A stretch of 64,000 nt of DNA, from NCBI GenBank assembly GCA_036927565.1, contig JAYESD010000003.1, forward strand, positions 187,631,499 through 187,695,498, given 5' to 3'. The DNA is from Tuctoria greenei (taxonomy: Eukaryota > Streptophyta > Magnoliopsida > Poales > Poaceae). Shown one piece after another: positions 20,232-31,324 of the stretch. The first letter of the stretch is position 1; each line of letters starts with the position of its first letter. The notes under the pieces are model-generated. The model did no database searches and was not told the DNA's origin. It saw only the letters and a program-made list of their open reading frames with translations. Made by a program: the position numbers and the translations under genes.

Positions 20232-22417
20232 ATGACCGGAGTGGTGAATGACGAAGTCTCGACCAATGAGGTCCAAGCAACCCATGAGGAGATGGTTGTC
20301 TACCAAGACAAACCGACAGATGACGAAGAGACTCGCCAGCTCAAGGCGAAACTTCGAGAGAAGTTGAAGATTACAAAGGTTGACCCTTCAACCTCTACAA
20401 CAGGTGGCGCGACCTACTACAATCAACAATGCTTCAACTATGAACGCCTTGCCTCCAACAACCACTACCTCTCCATCCCATTGGTGAAGCCTCCCCAATT
20501 CGATGGAACCGACTACGGGATGTGAAAGCACAACATGAAGATCCACCTCGTGTCACTCAACCCTTCATTGTGGCAAATTGTGTTGACCGGGGTGCATATC
20601 CCAAAGAATGAGGAAGACATCACTCCGGAGCAAGCCGTGCTCCTTCACCGCAATGCCCAAGTGGCTGGAGTGATCATCTCGTCTCTCTCAAGAGATGAGT
20701 TCAACCGGGTAGATGAACTTGAGGTGGCCAAGGATATTTGGGACACCCTCAAGACGGCTCATGATGGCGATTGAGTCGTGAAGGAGGCAAATATTGAGCT
20801 CATCGAAGGAGAGCTCAGGAGGTTTGCCATGATGGATGGTGAATCTCCCCAGGAGATGTACAACCGCCTAAAGACCCTCATCAACAAGAGTAGATCTTAT
20901 GGCTGCACCAAGTGGACCGATCATGAGATGGTGAAGAGGATGATTCGGGCATTCATGCCTAGAAACGTCTCCCTTTGCTCCATGATCCGAGAAAGCCCGG
21001 AGTTTGCTCAAATGACCCCGGAGGAGGTCCTAGGAAGGATCATCAACCACGAGATCATGGAGAAGGAGGCGCTATTCTACAACGACCTCCAAAGGTTCAC
21101 TGCCTCGAAGATGAAAGATGTTGCACTCAAAGCAACATCCTCCTCAAAAGAGCAAAAGAAAGTGATGAGGAGAGCCTCGACACTGATGAGGAAGAGTCCT
21201 TCTTTATCAACAAATTCAAGAGGATGATGAGGAGAAGTTAAGGAGGATACAACAACAAGAGCAAGGGCAAGGAAAGAGCAAGGCCCAAAACAAAGAGAGC
21301 TTGCTACAATTGTGGCGAGTACGGACACTTCATTATGGATTGCCCACATGAAGAGAGCAAGAAGAAGAAGGAGAGCAAGCCTCAAGAATAGAAGTTCTTC
21401 AAGAATAAGAGGTCCTCCGGTCATGCTCACTTGGGCAAGGAATGGGACTCTAACGATGAGTCCTCCTCCGAAGACGAGGAGAAGGTGGGAACTATAGCCG
21501 TCGGGAGGAGCTCCAAGGGAAGCAAGCTTTTCCCCAACCTCGACGACCACAAGCCAACTTGCCTCATGGCAAAAGAAGGAAGGAGAAAGGTTACTTCTCA
21601 CTCATCCTCCTCCATATCTTCTCATGATGAATTTGATAGTGCTAGTAAAAACGAACACATGCTTAAGGATATAAGTAAGAGCACTTTGCGTAGAATGAAA
21701 TTGCTCTCGGATGAAATCTTTGAGAAGGAGAAGCTCATATATAGGCAAGAGGACATGCTCATCCATGAAAAGGAGAGATGTCAAAAGCTTATTGAGCTCC
21801 TTGAGCTTGAGAGAGAGAAGAGCAAGGCATTAGAGCATGAACTTGCTCTAAACAAGAAAACGTGCTCAAGTCTTGAGGAGACAACCATTGGGCTCAAGGA
21901 CGAACTTGACAACTTGGCAAAAGTTAACAAGATCCTTGAAACTCAAGTTGAGTCCCTCAAGGCTAATGTAGCCTCTTCCCCCAAAAGCTCATCCTCCTCA
22001 AAGGTTGCATCCGAAGTAATCTCTAATTGCAAATGTTCAAAATTGATCCTTAAGTTAAAGGATGAGCTTAAGTTGACTCAAGGCAAACAAGCACCTAAGG
22101 GTGCCATCTTTGACAAAGAGAAGGTGATGTATGCACGAAGTGCATACACCGACACAAGACCTCCGCATGTCAAGGATGTTCTTGGTTATACTAGAGGTGG
22201 AAAGAAAAATGCTAAAACCTCCAATTGTGGCAAAGACTTGATTGTCTTTGTCAAGGGAAGCATATCCCCAACTAAAATTGAGAAGAACATAGCAACTAGC
22301 AGTAAAATGCCTAAAACTGAACCGCATCCTCTCTTTTATGATTTTGATGCATCTTATGTTCTAATGAAAAACAAGTATGACAAAGTTTTTGCTAGATATG
22401 TTGGGCCACTCCGCTAG
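20232..22417 (+). pseudogene. Copia-2 gag (broken)
   Basis: Capsid/nucleocapsid gene aligned end to end with the Copia-1 gag. ATG 20232 opens the frame. TGA at 20523-20525 stands for the Trp of the copia-gag motif (DYGM-stop-KHNMKIHL), and a TGA at 20772-20774 interrupts it again. A single-base loss at about 21160 shifts the frame. TAA at 21239 precedes the zinc knuckle CYNCGEYGHFIMDC (about 21303-21344), and a TAG follows near 21388. The long coiled-coil C-terminal part (21431-22417) is fully open and ends at a natural-looking stop. The Lys/Glu heptad region at about 21640-21960 fits the Sirevirus gag tail. Stops that replace Trp codons (TGG to TGA or TAG) suggest C-to-T decay at methylated sites. 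Confidence 0.9.
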
Positions 22418-22520
22418 AACCCTAAGAATTGCATGTGGGTGCCCAAGTGCCTCACTACTAACGTCAAAGGACCCAACTCCGCTTGGGTACCTAAAAGGAA
22501 GGCATAATCTTGTTTTGTAG

Positions 22521-25500
22521 GCATACTCCTCTGGTGGATCAAAATGGGTGCTTGATAGTGGATGCACCAACCACATGACCGGAGAGAGGAAAATTTTCGT
22601 GGAGTATGAGCAAAATGATGATCCAAGTGAAGGGATCTTCTTCGGGGACAATATCCAAGAGAAAATCCTTGGCTTAGGTAAAATTGTTATTTCCCCTCAA
22701 CATTCACTTTCTCATGTTTTGCATGTTGATTCCTTAGACTATAACTTATTGTCCATATCACAACTATGTGATAAGGGCTATAATTGTGTTTTTACTAATG
22801 AAAGTGTGAGCGTCCTTAGAAGAAGGGATAACTCAATCGCGTTTAAGGGTGTACTCAAGGGAAAGCTTTATCTTGTGGATTTCACCGCGGATAAAGCTCA
22901 ACTGGACACATGCTTAATGGAGAAAACCAACATGGGGTGGCTTTGGCATAAAAGTCTAGCCCATGTTGGGATGAGGAACTTACAAAAGCTTCTTAAGGGC
23001 GAGCACATCGATGGCTTGAAGAATGTTGTGTTTGAAAAGGATAGACCATGTAGCGTTTGCCAAGCGGGGAAGCAAGTAGGAGCTCAACACCCGTCCAAGA
23101 ACATCATGACAACGACAAGGCCTTTGGAACTGCTACATATGGACCTTTTCGAGCCAATAGCCTACATTAGCATTGACGGTAACAAATATGGTCTTGTTGT
23201 TGTTGATGATTTTTCTCGTTTCACTTGGTTATTTTTCTTGCATGATAAGGGTGAGACTCACGGTGTTGTCAAGAGGATCTTAAGGAGAGCTCAAAATGAA
23301 TTTACCTTAAGAATCAAAGCTATAAGAAGCGATAATGGCACCGAGTTCAAGAATACACAAGTGGAAGAGTTCTTGAATGAGGAGGGCATTAAGCATGAAT
23401 TTTCAGCCCCTACTCCCCTCAACAAAATGGTGTGGTTGAACGGAAGAATAAGGCACTCATTGAGATGTCAAGGACGATGCTTGATGAGTACAAGACGTTG
23501 GACCGGTTTTGGGCGGAAGCGGTTAACACCGCTTGCCACGCCATCAACCGGTTGTACCTCCACCGCCTCCTCAAGAAGACCCCCTACGAGCTTCTAGTTG
23601 GTAAGAAACCCAATGTCTCTTACTTTCATGACTTTGGGAGCAAATGTTATATTCTCAGCAAGAAGTCTAGGACTTCGAAGTTCGCTTCAAAGTTCGATGA
23701 AGCCTTCTTGCTTGGTTATGATTCGAACACCCATGCCTATCGTGTCTTCAACAAATCCTCCGGGATTGTTGAAATAGCACGCGACGTGGTGTTTGATGAA
23801 ACTAATGGCTCCCAAGTGGAACAAGTTGATCAAAGTGTGTTAGATCAAGAAGACTCTCCACAAGAAGCGCTTAGGAGGATGGCACTTGGAGATGTTCGTC
23901 CACAAGAACAACCTCAAAACCCAAGTGATCAACCGCAAGATGATGCAAGTCATCCCCCACGTGACCAAGTTGAAAATGGACAAGATGCACCTCAACATGA
24001 TCAAGAAGATGAAGATCAAGGGGGAGGCATAGACCAAGGGGGAGACAAAGAAGAAGAGGATGATGATGATTCAAGAGTTCAACCTCCACATCCTCGTGTG
24101 CATCAAAGTGTTCAACGGGATCACCCTGTTGACAACATCCTAGGAGACATTACAAAAGGGGTAACTACTCGTTCTCGTGTTGCAAACTTTTGTGAACATT
24201 ACTCCTTTGTCTCTTCTTTGGAGCTTCATAAGGTTGAAGACACATTGAGAGACCCGGATTGGGTGGTGGCCATGCAAGAGGATCTCAACAACTTTGAGAG
24301 GAACAAAGTGTGGGAGCTCGTCAAGCGTCCACAAGCAAATGTTGTGGGCACCAAGTGGGTGTTCCGCAACAAGCAAGATGAGTATGGCGTGGTGACAAGG
24401 AACAAGGCACGACTTGTGGCCAAGGAGTACTCACAAGTCGAAGGTTTGGATTTCGATGAAACGTTTGCTCCCGTAGCTAGGCTAGAGTCAATTCGTATAT
24501 TACTTGCATTTGCTACTCACCATGATTTTAAGCTCTACCAAATGGACGTCAAGAGTGCGTTCCTAAATGGCCCAATCAAAGAAGAAGTGTATGTGGAGCA
24601 ACCGCCGGGCTTTGAAGACCAAAACTTCCCCAACCATGTCTTCAAATTGCATAAGGCTTTCTATGGCCTCAAGCAAGCTCCTAGAGCTTGGTATGAGTGC
24701 CTTAGAGACTTTTTGATCCAAATTGGTTTTAAGATAGGAAAAGCTGATTATACTCTCTTTACAAAGCACTTTAATGATGATCTCTTTGTGTGCCAAATAT
24801 ATGTCGATGACATCATATTTGGTTCTACTAACAAAGTATTTTGTGATAAGTTTTCCAAAATAATGATGGAGAGATTTGAGATGTCCATGATGGGGGAGTT
24901 GAAGTTCTTTTTAGGTTTCCAAGTCAAACAACTCAAGAAAGGTACGTTCATAAGTCAAACAAAGTACACTCAAGACATATTGAAGAAGTTTGACATGGAC
25001 AAGGCCAAATCCATCAAGACTCCAATGGCAACTAATGGACACCTCGACCTCAACAAAGATGGTCCAAGTGTAGACCAAAAGGTATATCATTCTATGATTG
25101 GTTCTTTATTATATCTTTGTGCATCTAGACCGGACATTATGCTTAGTGTGTGCATGTGTGCACGTTTTCAAGCTGCACCTAAGGTGTGTCATCTGACCGC
25201 TGTTAAGAGAATTCTTAGATATTTAGTTCACACACCTAGCCTAGGACTTTGGTATCCCAAAGGATCTAAATTTAACCTTATTGGTTATTCCGATGCGGAT
25301 TATGCAGGGTGCAAAGTTGATAGAAAGAGCACATCTGGGACATGTCAATTCTTGGGTAGTTCCTTAGTGTCTTGGTCCTCCAAGAAACAAAACTTTATTG
25401 TTCTTTCCATAGCCGAAGCGGAGTATGTCACCGCCGGAAGTTGTTGTGCACAACTTCTTTAGATGCGACAAACTCTAAGGGATTATGGTATAAACTTGCG

Positions 25501-25753
25501 TCATATTCCACTCCTATGTGACAATGAGAGCGCCATCAAAATAATCCATAATCCAGTTGAGCATTCGAGGACAAAGCATATCGATATTAGACATCACTTT
25601 TTGAGAGATCATTCCTTGAAGGGGGATATAGTGATTTCCCATGTAAGAACCAAGAACCAACTAGCTGATATATTTACCAAGCCCTTAGATGAGAAGCGCT
25701 TTTGTGAGCTTAGGAGAGAGCTCAATATCTTAGATTCTCGAAATACGGCTTGA
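22521..25753 (+). pseudogene. Copia-2 pol: protease, integrase, RT, RNase H (nearly intact)
   Basis: Polyprotein in a different frame from gag. Protease motif DSGCTNHM is at 22554-22577. The GAG-pre-integrase region (LWHKSLAHVGM...CSVCQAGKQ) is near 22930-23085. The integrase core has MDLFEP at about 23139, VDDFSRFTW at about 23200 and RSDNGTEF at about 23330. One base is missing in a C-run near 23408, shifting the frame. A long open part (to 25462) then carries the integrase C-terminus, RT (DVKSAFLNGP; YVDD at 24800-24811) and RNase H (YSDADYAG, TAGSCC). A TAG at 25460-25462 replaces the Trp expected before MRQTLRDYG, and the frame continues to TGA at 25751-25753. Only two lesions in 3.2 kb make it the best preserved pol here. 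Confidence 0.93.
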
Positions 25754-25949
25754 AACATGCACATCTAAATGTTTACTTTGCACCTCATTCAAAAGAACAC
25801 ATGTGTTTTAAAAGTTCATCTCTATCTCGATTTTCTCTAAATTATTTGAAAAACATTCCTCAATAAGATAGTTTTTAAAGCTAGTTTCATCATTCGGTGT
25901 ATCTCTTTATTACTAGTCCATCAGATATGAACTATGACTAGAGATTCCA

Positions 25950-26314
25950 TTCTAATCATGTATGTGGCCCGACCATGCCGACGTAAGTTAGCCCATATTA
26001 CTTACGTTGGCCTCGCAATAGCCGTCGTAAGTAAAGGCTCTTACTTACATCAGCCTCGAACGGCCGACGTAAGTCACATGGCCCAATCGGCAGCCCATCC
26101 CGATAACTAACTTATGTCGGTTGTGGATCACCGATGTAAGTTAGCTAACTTAAGTTAGCAATCGACGTAAGTTAGCTAACTTATAACCAAACCTTAACGT
26201 CAACCAATAATCAACGTAATTAAGGTAAAACTGATGTAAGTTAGTAACTTACGTTGGTTTTTGCCTTAATTACTTCGGCCCCCGCCGATGTAATTGGTCA
26301 GGATTCTTGTAGTG
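25950..26314 (-). mobile_element. Truncated CACTA-type end with ACTTACGTCGG subterminal repeats
   Basis: The right border reads ...GGATTCTTGTAGTG, i.e. CACTACAAGAATCC on the minus strand, the canonical CACTA (En/Spm) terminal inverted repeat. Inward lie about ten copies, in both orientations, of a motif near ACTTACGTCGG/CCGACGTAAGT (e.g. 25978-26000, 26060-26075, 26140-26185, 26235-26260). Such subterminal repeats bind the transposase in this superfamily. The other terminus is missing, and the left limit is approximate. No transposase is encoded. Confidence 0.75.
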
Positions 26315-26316
26315 AT

Positions 26317-27632
26317 AATAGGACACACGACTTTTCACCGAGGTTCAACTTTACGAAGAAATCTACGTCGCCATTGAGGTGTCCATGAAGGATCGGATCT
26401 CTTTCAACCCTAATCTTCACCAAGTGATCACAAAAGATTAAAATTTGGTTCTCCCATATAAATCCAAGGGTAATACAAACTTTCGGAGGCTCTCCACACA
26501 ATTGGAAGCCAGGAGCGACTCCTAACTGTCTAGAGATTCAATATCAAGAGTAACAAACACAAAACAACAAGGCGACAATGAGAAATTAGTCAAAAGCACA
26601 ATACAAGGCGCCTTCACACTCAAGAACCTCTCAATCTCAACGATTCTCACTTAGATTCGAATTAGAGCACTGAGGGGGGTGAGAAATGAGGGCTAGAACA
26701 GGTTAAGAATACGTGCGGCGACGCTAGGGTTCACTTGATTTCTTTGTTTTTTGAATGGGGAAGAAATCCCCACGTTTTTAGAGGTCCTCGATATTTTCTG
26801 TTGCCAACCACTAAAGTCTGGACTAGTCCGCACTAGTTCGATGTTGGAGACGAGCCACATCACCAAGTGATATCCACCACCAGCTTTCGTTTGAACTAAA
26901 ACATTCCAACTTCGGACAATTTCGCAAATCTACTGACAAGTGCGAAGTTACACAGAAGGTAGTTTCCCAGCCCATGACCAGAGAAGTCTGTGGTACCGAC
27001 CTAGTCCAATTCTATGGCACGGACAAATCACATTCTAACTAAACATACAAATACTTATTTTCTGTATCACTTATCAGATTCTTTCAGATTCGGAATAGTC
27101 CGATGTTACAGGTGGACAAGTCCGGATAGCCTCTCAAAAACTCTAGAAACTCACTATTCTGGTGTCCGGACTAGCCTGAAGTCACCCAGAGACTGTTTTC
27201 CACGAAGTGCACTGAATTTCTTAGGAGGGTCTGTACTCTAAACATGTACAAAGTCACAGAAAAGTATCTTTTCTGGTATAACTCCGTATAGTCTAGACGT
27301 TCTGACAACTTCGGCCTCCAAGACCGCACAAGTCGAGATTAGTCCTTAGGTCTTATCTCTCCACAACTCTTACATGAAAAAAAATGATTGAGCTCTTGCT
27401 ATTCTCCGTGCTAACTTGTTGTCATGTCCCTCTTAATTGTAGGACATTTCTGTACTAAAAAAAACCCCTAATTCTAAATATAGGTCTCCAATGCATTTTC
27501 CTTTTCCTTTTTTTTTGAGGAATTCAATGACTTTTCCTTTTTAAATCTGAATACATTCTCAAAGTCATTTGTTCTTTAAATCTTCATCATCAATCAACCA
27601 AAACTCACAAATGATGCTTAGATGAACTTTCA
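26317..27632 (-). repeat. Sirevirus-type LTR, reversed and truncated (Copia-4)
   Basis: Read on the minus strand it starts at 27632 with TGAAAGTTCATCTAAGCATC and follows the Copia LTR layout: palindrome-bearing U3 (CTGGACTAGTCCGC near 26817; further degenerate copies to about 27180), a weak TATA-like site near 26775, and a leader including GGCGACGTAGATTTCTTCGT, which matches GGGGACGTAGATTCCTCTTT of the Copia-2 LTR. The last ~300 bp are missing where the CACTA end begins. No internal region or primer site flanks it. Confidence 0.8.
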
Positions 27633-28650
27633 AAAGAGGATGAGCACGAGGATTACCCAGGTTCAGGCCGTCCGAATGCTAAGAGTCCCATTTCCTACTT
27701 TTCTGAATATTAACTAGAGAGATAGCTCCAACAGGCTACAAGAATGGTCCTCTACCTCTTCTCAGCACCGAGGACTCCCTTTTATAGTTCAAGGGGTGTC
27801 CTTGTTGGTTCTTATCAAGATCAAACTCGAGCTAATTTTGGTGAGAAAACAAAACAACATGGAGAATAGATGACAAAACAGTCGAATAAATTGTTGGGAA
27901 AAGATCCGAGTGGAACTTGGTCAAGCCAGTTCATTTGGGTCGAGCGGAATGAGCCCTCACTGTTCGTTAGGAACGAACAATTGGGGCATGACGGTCACAT
28001 TTCATAAGTCCCACCAGAGACCTCCACATAGTTCTCGAGTCCTCAGAGGGATCCGAGTGGCTCAGGAGCCAATCCTATGTTGGAACACTATAGAGCCGCC
28101 AGGATAAGACTTAGATATGGATAGTTGGAGATGTTGGGGGATCCCTTGCCATGAATACACCGAACTGCAGGCCATCTTGTGTCATTCATCCCTCACTCTT
28201 GTTGGTTCAGCGAAGTCATTACGACCTGTTAGACACGCAGGCAATTCGAATCCAAAACTGTGCATGACCCCAAATGTGGGTTGTAAACTTACCCGTGTTA
28301 CCTAGGCTCGCTAGAGAGCAGGCCTCTCTTTGTGGGAGACGAGGAGGCACCACACGAGTTGAGTTGGTGCCAGTATGATTTAGAAGGAGGTGGGTTACCG
28401 TGGCAACTTTTAGGTTGCTGCTAATTTCTGGGAATTTCGGGGACTTGTCGCACAAAATCGGATTTTGGAGCAGCATTGATTACTAGGAGCCAGGGACGCG
28501 TGGTGCCATCTGCTGTCATCATGGTTGGTGAGCCCATCAAAACATGGCAGATGTGGCGGTTCGTCCTAATGACTGCCCCCACATATGCCGCTTCACGTGG
28601 TTCAAGGCTCTCCCTTGTAACTTCCATGTTGGGGGATATAAAAGGGCCTT
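27633..28650 (-). repeat. Decayed Tat-like LTR fragment (copy X)
   Basis: On the minus strand it has CTATAAAAGG (about 27777-27787), followed by a leader and GAACCTGGGTAATCCTCGTGCTC, a layout seen near the 3' end of grass gypsy LTRs. The segment from about 27890 to 28640 is homologous, in order, to 40600-41045 plus 49437-49760 (copy Y). A plus-strand PF04195-like ORF follows, as beside the LTR at 61843-62660. Exact LTR ends cannot be read. Confidence 0.5.
28637..28644 (+). promoter_or_regulatory. TATA-like site before the PF04195-like ORF of copy X
   Basis: TATAAAAG on the plus strand, about 100 bp upstream of the first recognisable codons of the plus-strand ORF, followed by C/T-rich leader-like sequence. 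Copy Y has a decayed equivalent (CTACGAAAGGCCC, about 49722). It could be a promoter for the antisense gene; this is inference. Confidence 0.4.
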
Positions 28651-28739
28651 GGTGTTTATCTCCCCTTTCCTCCTCTACATTTCCTTGATCGTCTCCCTCC
28701 CTGGCACTTGTCTTTCTTCCTATCAAAACCAAAGAGTTA

Positions 28740-30000
28740 GTCGTTCTACGAAGGGCAAAGAAGGTAGCGAGGTCACTGCCCGTTTGGCCTTCATCTAATG
28801 GTGTCATGGTTGAAGTCTCATGTAAAGGAAAATCAGGTCACCTCTTTGGCCAAGGAGGTCGCTCTGCCATTCCACGATCTTCATGCTTTTCGCATCCCTA
28901 GCAAAGATAGCATCCTTAAGTAAGATCCTGGCGAGGTGGTCTCGTTTATTTCCTTCCATGAGCAGGGGTTGGGGTTGCCGGCGTGCCCCTTCTTTTGGTT
29001 GCTCCTACAGGAGTTGGGGCTAGATATCCTGCATCTAATGCCCCTAGAAATCTTTCAATCTCTATGTTCATTTACTTGTGTAAGGCCTACTTGACCTCAA
29101 TCTTCATACCCTACTCTTTAGGTACCTCTTCCGGATGTAGCCATCCGAGAAGAGCAACCTACTTCTGGCTACAGATGGTGCTTGTGTCGAGCTCCGGCCG
29201 TTGAGGCAATCGATTTACTTCGATCTTTCTGTGTTGAGTGGCCTTAAGGATTGGTGTGATTCCTAGATCTATGTCAAGAACCCCAAACCCAGGGTTGCGT
29301 CGTTCACAGCAAACCCCCCATGGTGATGGAGTCCTGGGGCCGTCGTGTTATGAGGGATGAGGAATGCGGGATGGAGCCGTACCTTATAGCTGTGAAGATT
29401 ATGAAGGAGTCCAACCATACGGGCGCGACAATTCTTCGCATATTTATCGAATGAAGGGCTCAGCCGATCAAAGCTCGGATGTCACCATTGTGGCTCAACG
29501 CCCCTCCAGTGTCGGGGGTCCATGCCCAAGCTGCCTGAGGCTGATATTTCTCGGCAAGTCAAGAACCTAACCTGGAGAAGGCAGAGGCGACCGGGGCCAG
29601 TCCACCTCGCTGGCGGTGGATTAGCCTTCCACATGGAGGTTCAGTAGGCCCGCCCACCTACCTGACATGCCTAGAGACGATGATGCTACAGCAGCGAAGG
29701 GCGGTGGTGGCCTTGTGGAGGGCAAGGAGAAGGTGGGAGAGACGATCGTACATCAAGCCCCCTTGCTTGACAATTCCAAGGTGGAGACCGATCCGGAAAT
29801 TATCAACTTGGTGCGGAAGAGGTCGGCGAGGCCAGACGAATGTTGTGCCCCAAAGAGGGAAAAATCGGACACCAAGTGAGATCCAGCACCGGGCTCTGCC
29901 GCTCCTTGTCTTGGGGCCTTGGTTTCGCTTTCACCAACCGGGGCCTCTAGCGGTTCGGCGTTGTCCCAGCCATTGGCTGATTGGGCCTCAAATATCCGGT
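28740..30000 (+). pseudogene. Decayed PF04195-like ('putative gypsy-type transposon') ORF, copy X
   Basis: Coding remnant resembling the plant protein family annotated as putative gypsy-type transposon, found in Tat-lineage elements as an ORF antisense to gag-pol. Recognisable blocks across shifted frames: STKGKEGSEVTARLAFI ending at 28798; SWLKSHVKENQVTSLAKEVALP from about 28806; GEVVSFISFHEQGLGLPACPFF around 28935-29000; LLLQELGLDILHLMPLEIF just after; and later QFFAYLSNEGLSRSKLGCHH and MPKLPEADISRQVKN near 29430-29570. A further low-complexity open stretch lies at 29667-29879. Many stops and frameshifts. The open copy at 62995-64000 is the best reference. Function is unknown. Confidence 0.6.
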
Positions 30001-30568
30001 TGTGCCTCCGACTAACGCGCTCGTTCCTTCTGACCTTGTCCCGCTAATGATGTTTTGTGTCTCCTCGAGGTCAATTGTCTTCCATCCATCTTTGGGCTTA
30101 CCCTTTGGTTCGATGGGATCCATTGCATAACCTTTATTGATTTATTTTTTATCATAGGGAGTATCAACCAGAGATGAGGCCCTCAGTGCGAAGTTTGTTG
30201 GGGCTGACCGTTTGGCCCTGAGGCCCCCCGTCGCCCATAACGTCGTTGATGTTGGGGGAGCCGATGCTGCTGTCTGACAGAATGTATGAGTCGGCGATTT
30301 TGGCGGCGTTCGCAGCGGATCATGAGGTCACAGTAGTATCAGAGAGCGCGTTGGTGGCGACATCATGGCATGCTGGGTGGTTCAAGCCTCCGTTAGAGGG
30401 TCAATGGTTTGTGTACTCGGATGTGGTCGGGGAGGAGGCCGTATGGGAGTGGTTCCATAGGGATATTGTCTACGCCTAGTCCCAGCTCTTTAACGCCCGA
30501 ACAAATCGCGAAGCCAGACGTGGGAAGCTCTCCATGGTGCATTGAAGGAGGTGGCTTCGGAGGACATT
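30001..30568. other. Internal remnant of Tat-like copy X
   Basis: Sequence between the ORF remnant and the solo LTR insertion. A short plus-strand frame (30246-30479, ending in a Trp/Phe-rich stretch) may be the tail of the same antisense protein, but I cannot show it. It continues at 38422 beyond the inserted LTR. Confidence 0.35.
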
Positions 30569-30573
30569 GTAGG
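30569..30573. repeat. Left target-site duplication of Athila-type solo LTR (gtagg)
   Basis: gtagg directly before TGTTCGTATT; an identical gtagg (38417-38421) follows the other end of the LTR, 7.8 kb away. Confidence 0.88.
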
Positions 30574-31324
30574 TGTTCGTATTTCTTAGAACCATGTATC
30601 ATCTCTGTTAAGAGGAGATGATCCGCAAGCGCACAGAAGATACCATTGTAGCATTTCATCCAAGGATATTCCTAAGGGTATCGTATTTTTCCCAAAGGAA
30701 GGCGATGAAGTAAAGTAAACACTATTCTCATTATTAAGATATAGAGTACTAAGTAATTATCACAACGAGGGTAAGTTGATAATATGTGTAATGTGACACA
30801 CACCTAAGCAGTCTACTCTAAGGGATAAAGTTGTTCTAGTGAGGGTTAAACTGCAAGACAGGCTGCTCCGACTATGCTCTAATTACTCATATACATAGCC
30901 TAATAATATACACATGAATATGCTAATGGGGAATACTAGGGCTTAGTTGTCCAACATATCGGTCATGGGTTTACCTCTAGCAAGACTAGAACAATTCCCG
31001 CTAAGAGCATGTGGTGTAGCTGAACATGGGAGAGCACAAAGGACGGACAGGGCTGTCACCACCTGCCGCCTACCCCTACAACCCGAGGGTCTACGAGACA
31101 TCCAACGCTACTTATCTATGTATGCACCAGCTTACATGTTAACTAAATAACTTTGAATCCTAGGCACAAATATCTTTGTAAGGCAATGACTAACCTAAAC
31201 AACATTGAACCAATGTTGGAACTAAGCACTAACTTATTCATATTAACATAATTGTGTTATTACCTAAATACACTGTAGTGGAGGTATATGGTGCTCATGA
31301 TAATATAATATTGATATTACTCTA

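Larger units (their letters stand above)
18550..25950 (+). mobile_element. Copia-2: Sirevirus-type Ty1-copia element, 3' end missing
   Basis: A second element of the Copia-1 family inserted in the same gypsy gag. It has a 5' LTR (18550-20179), a perfect tRNA-Met primer site, gag and an almost intact pol, then about 200 bp of post-pol spacer. After about 25950 it ends against a CACTA end in place of the third ORF and 3' LTR. The junction base is approximate. Confidence 0.9.

Noticed and set aside
27014..27241. 75-codon plus-strand frame
   Set aside because: Lies in a reversed LTR and contains the palindrome motif in translation; a chance frame.
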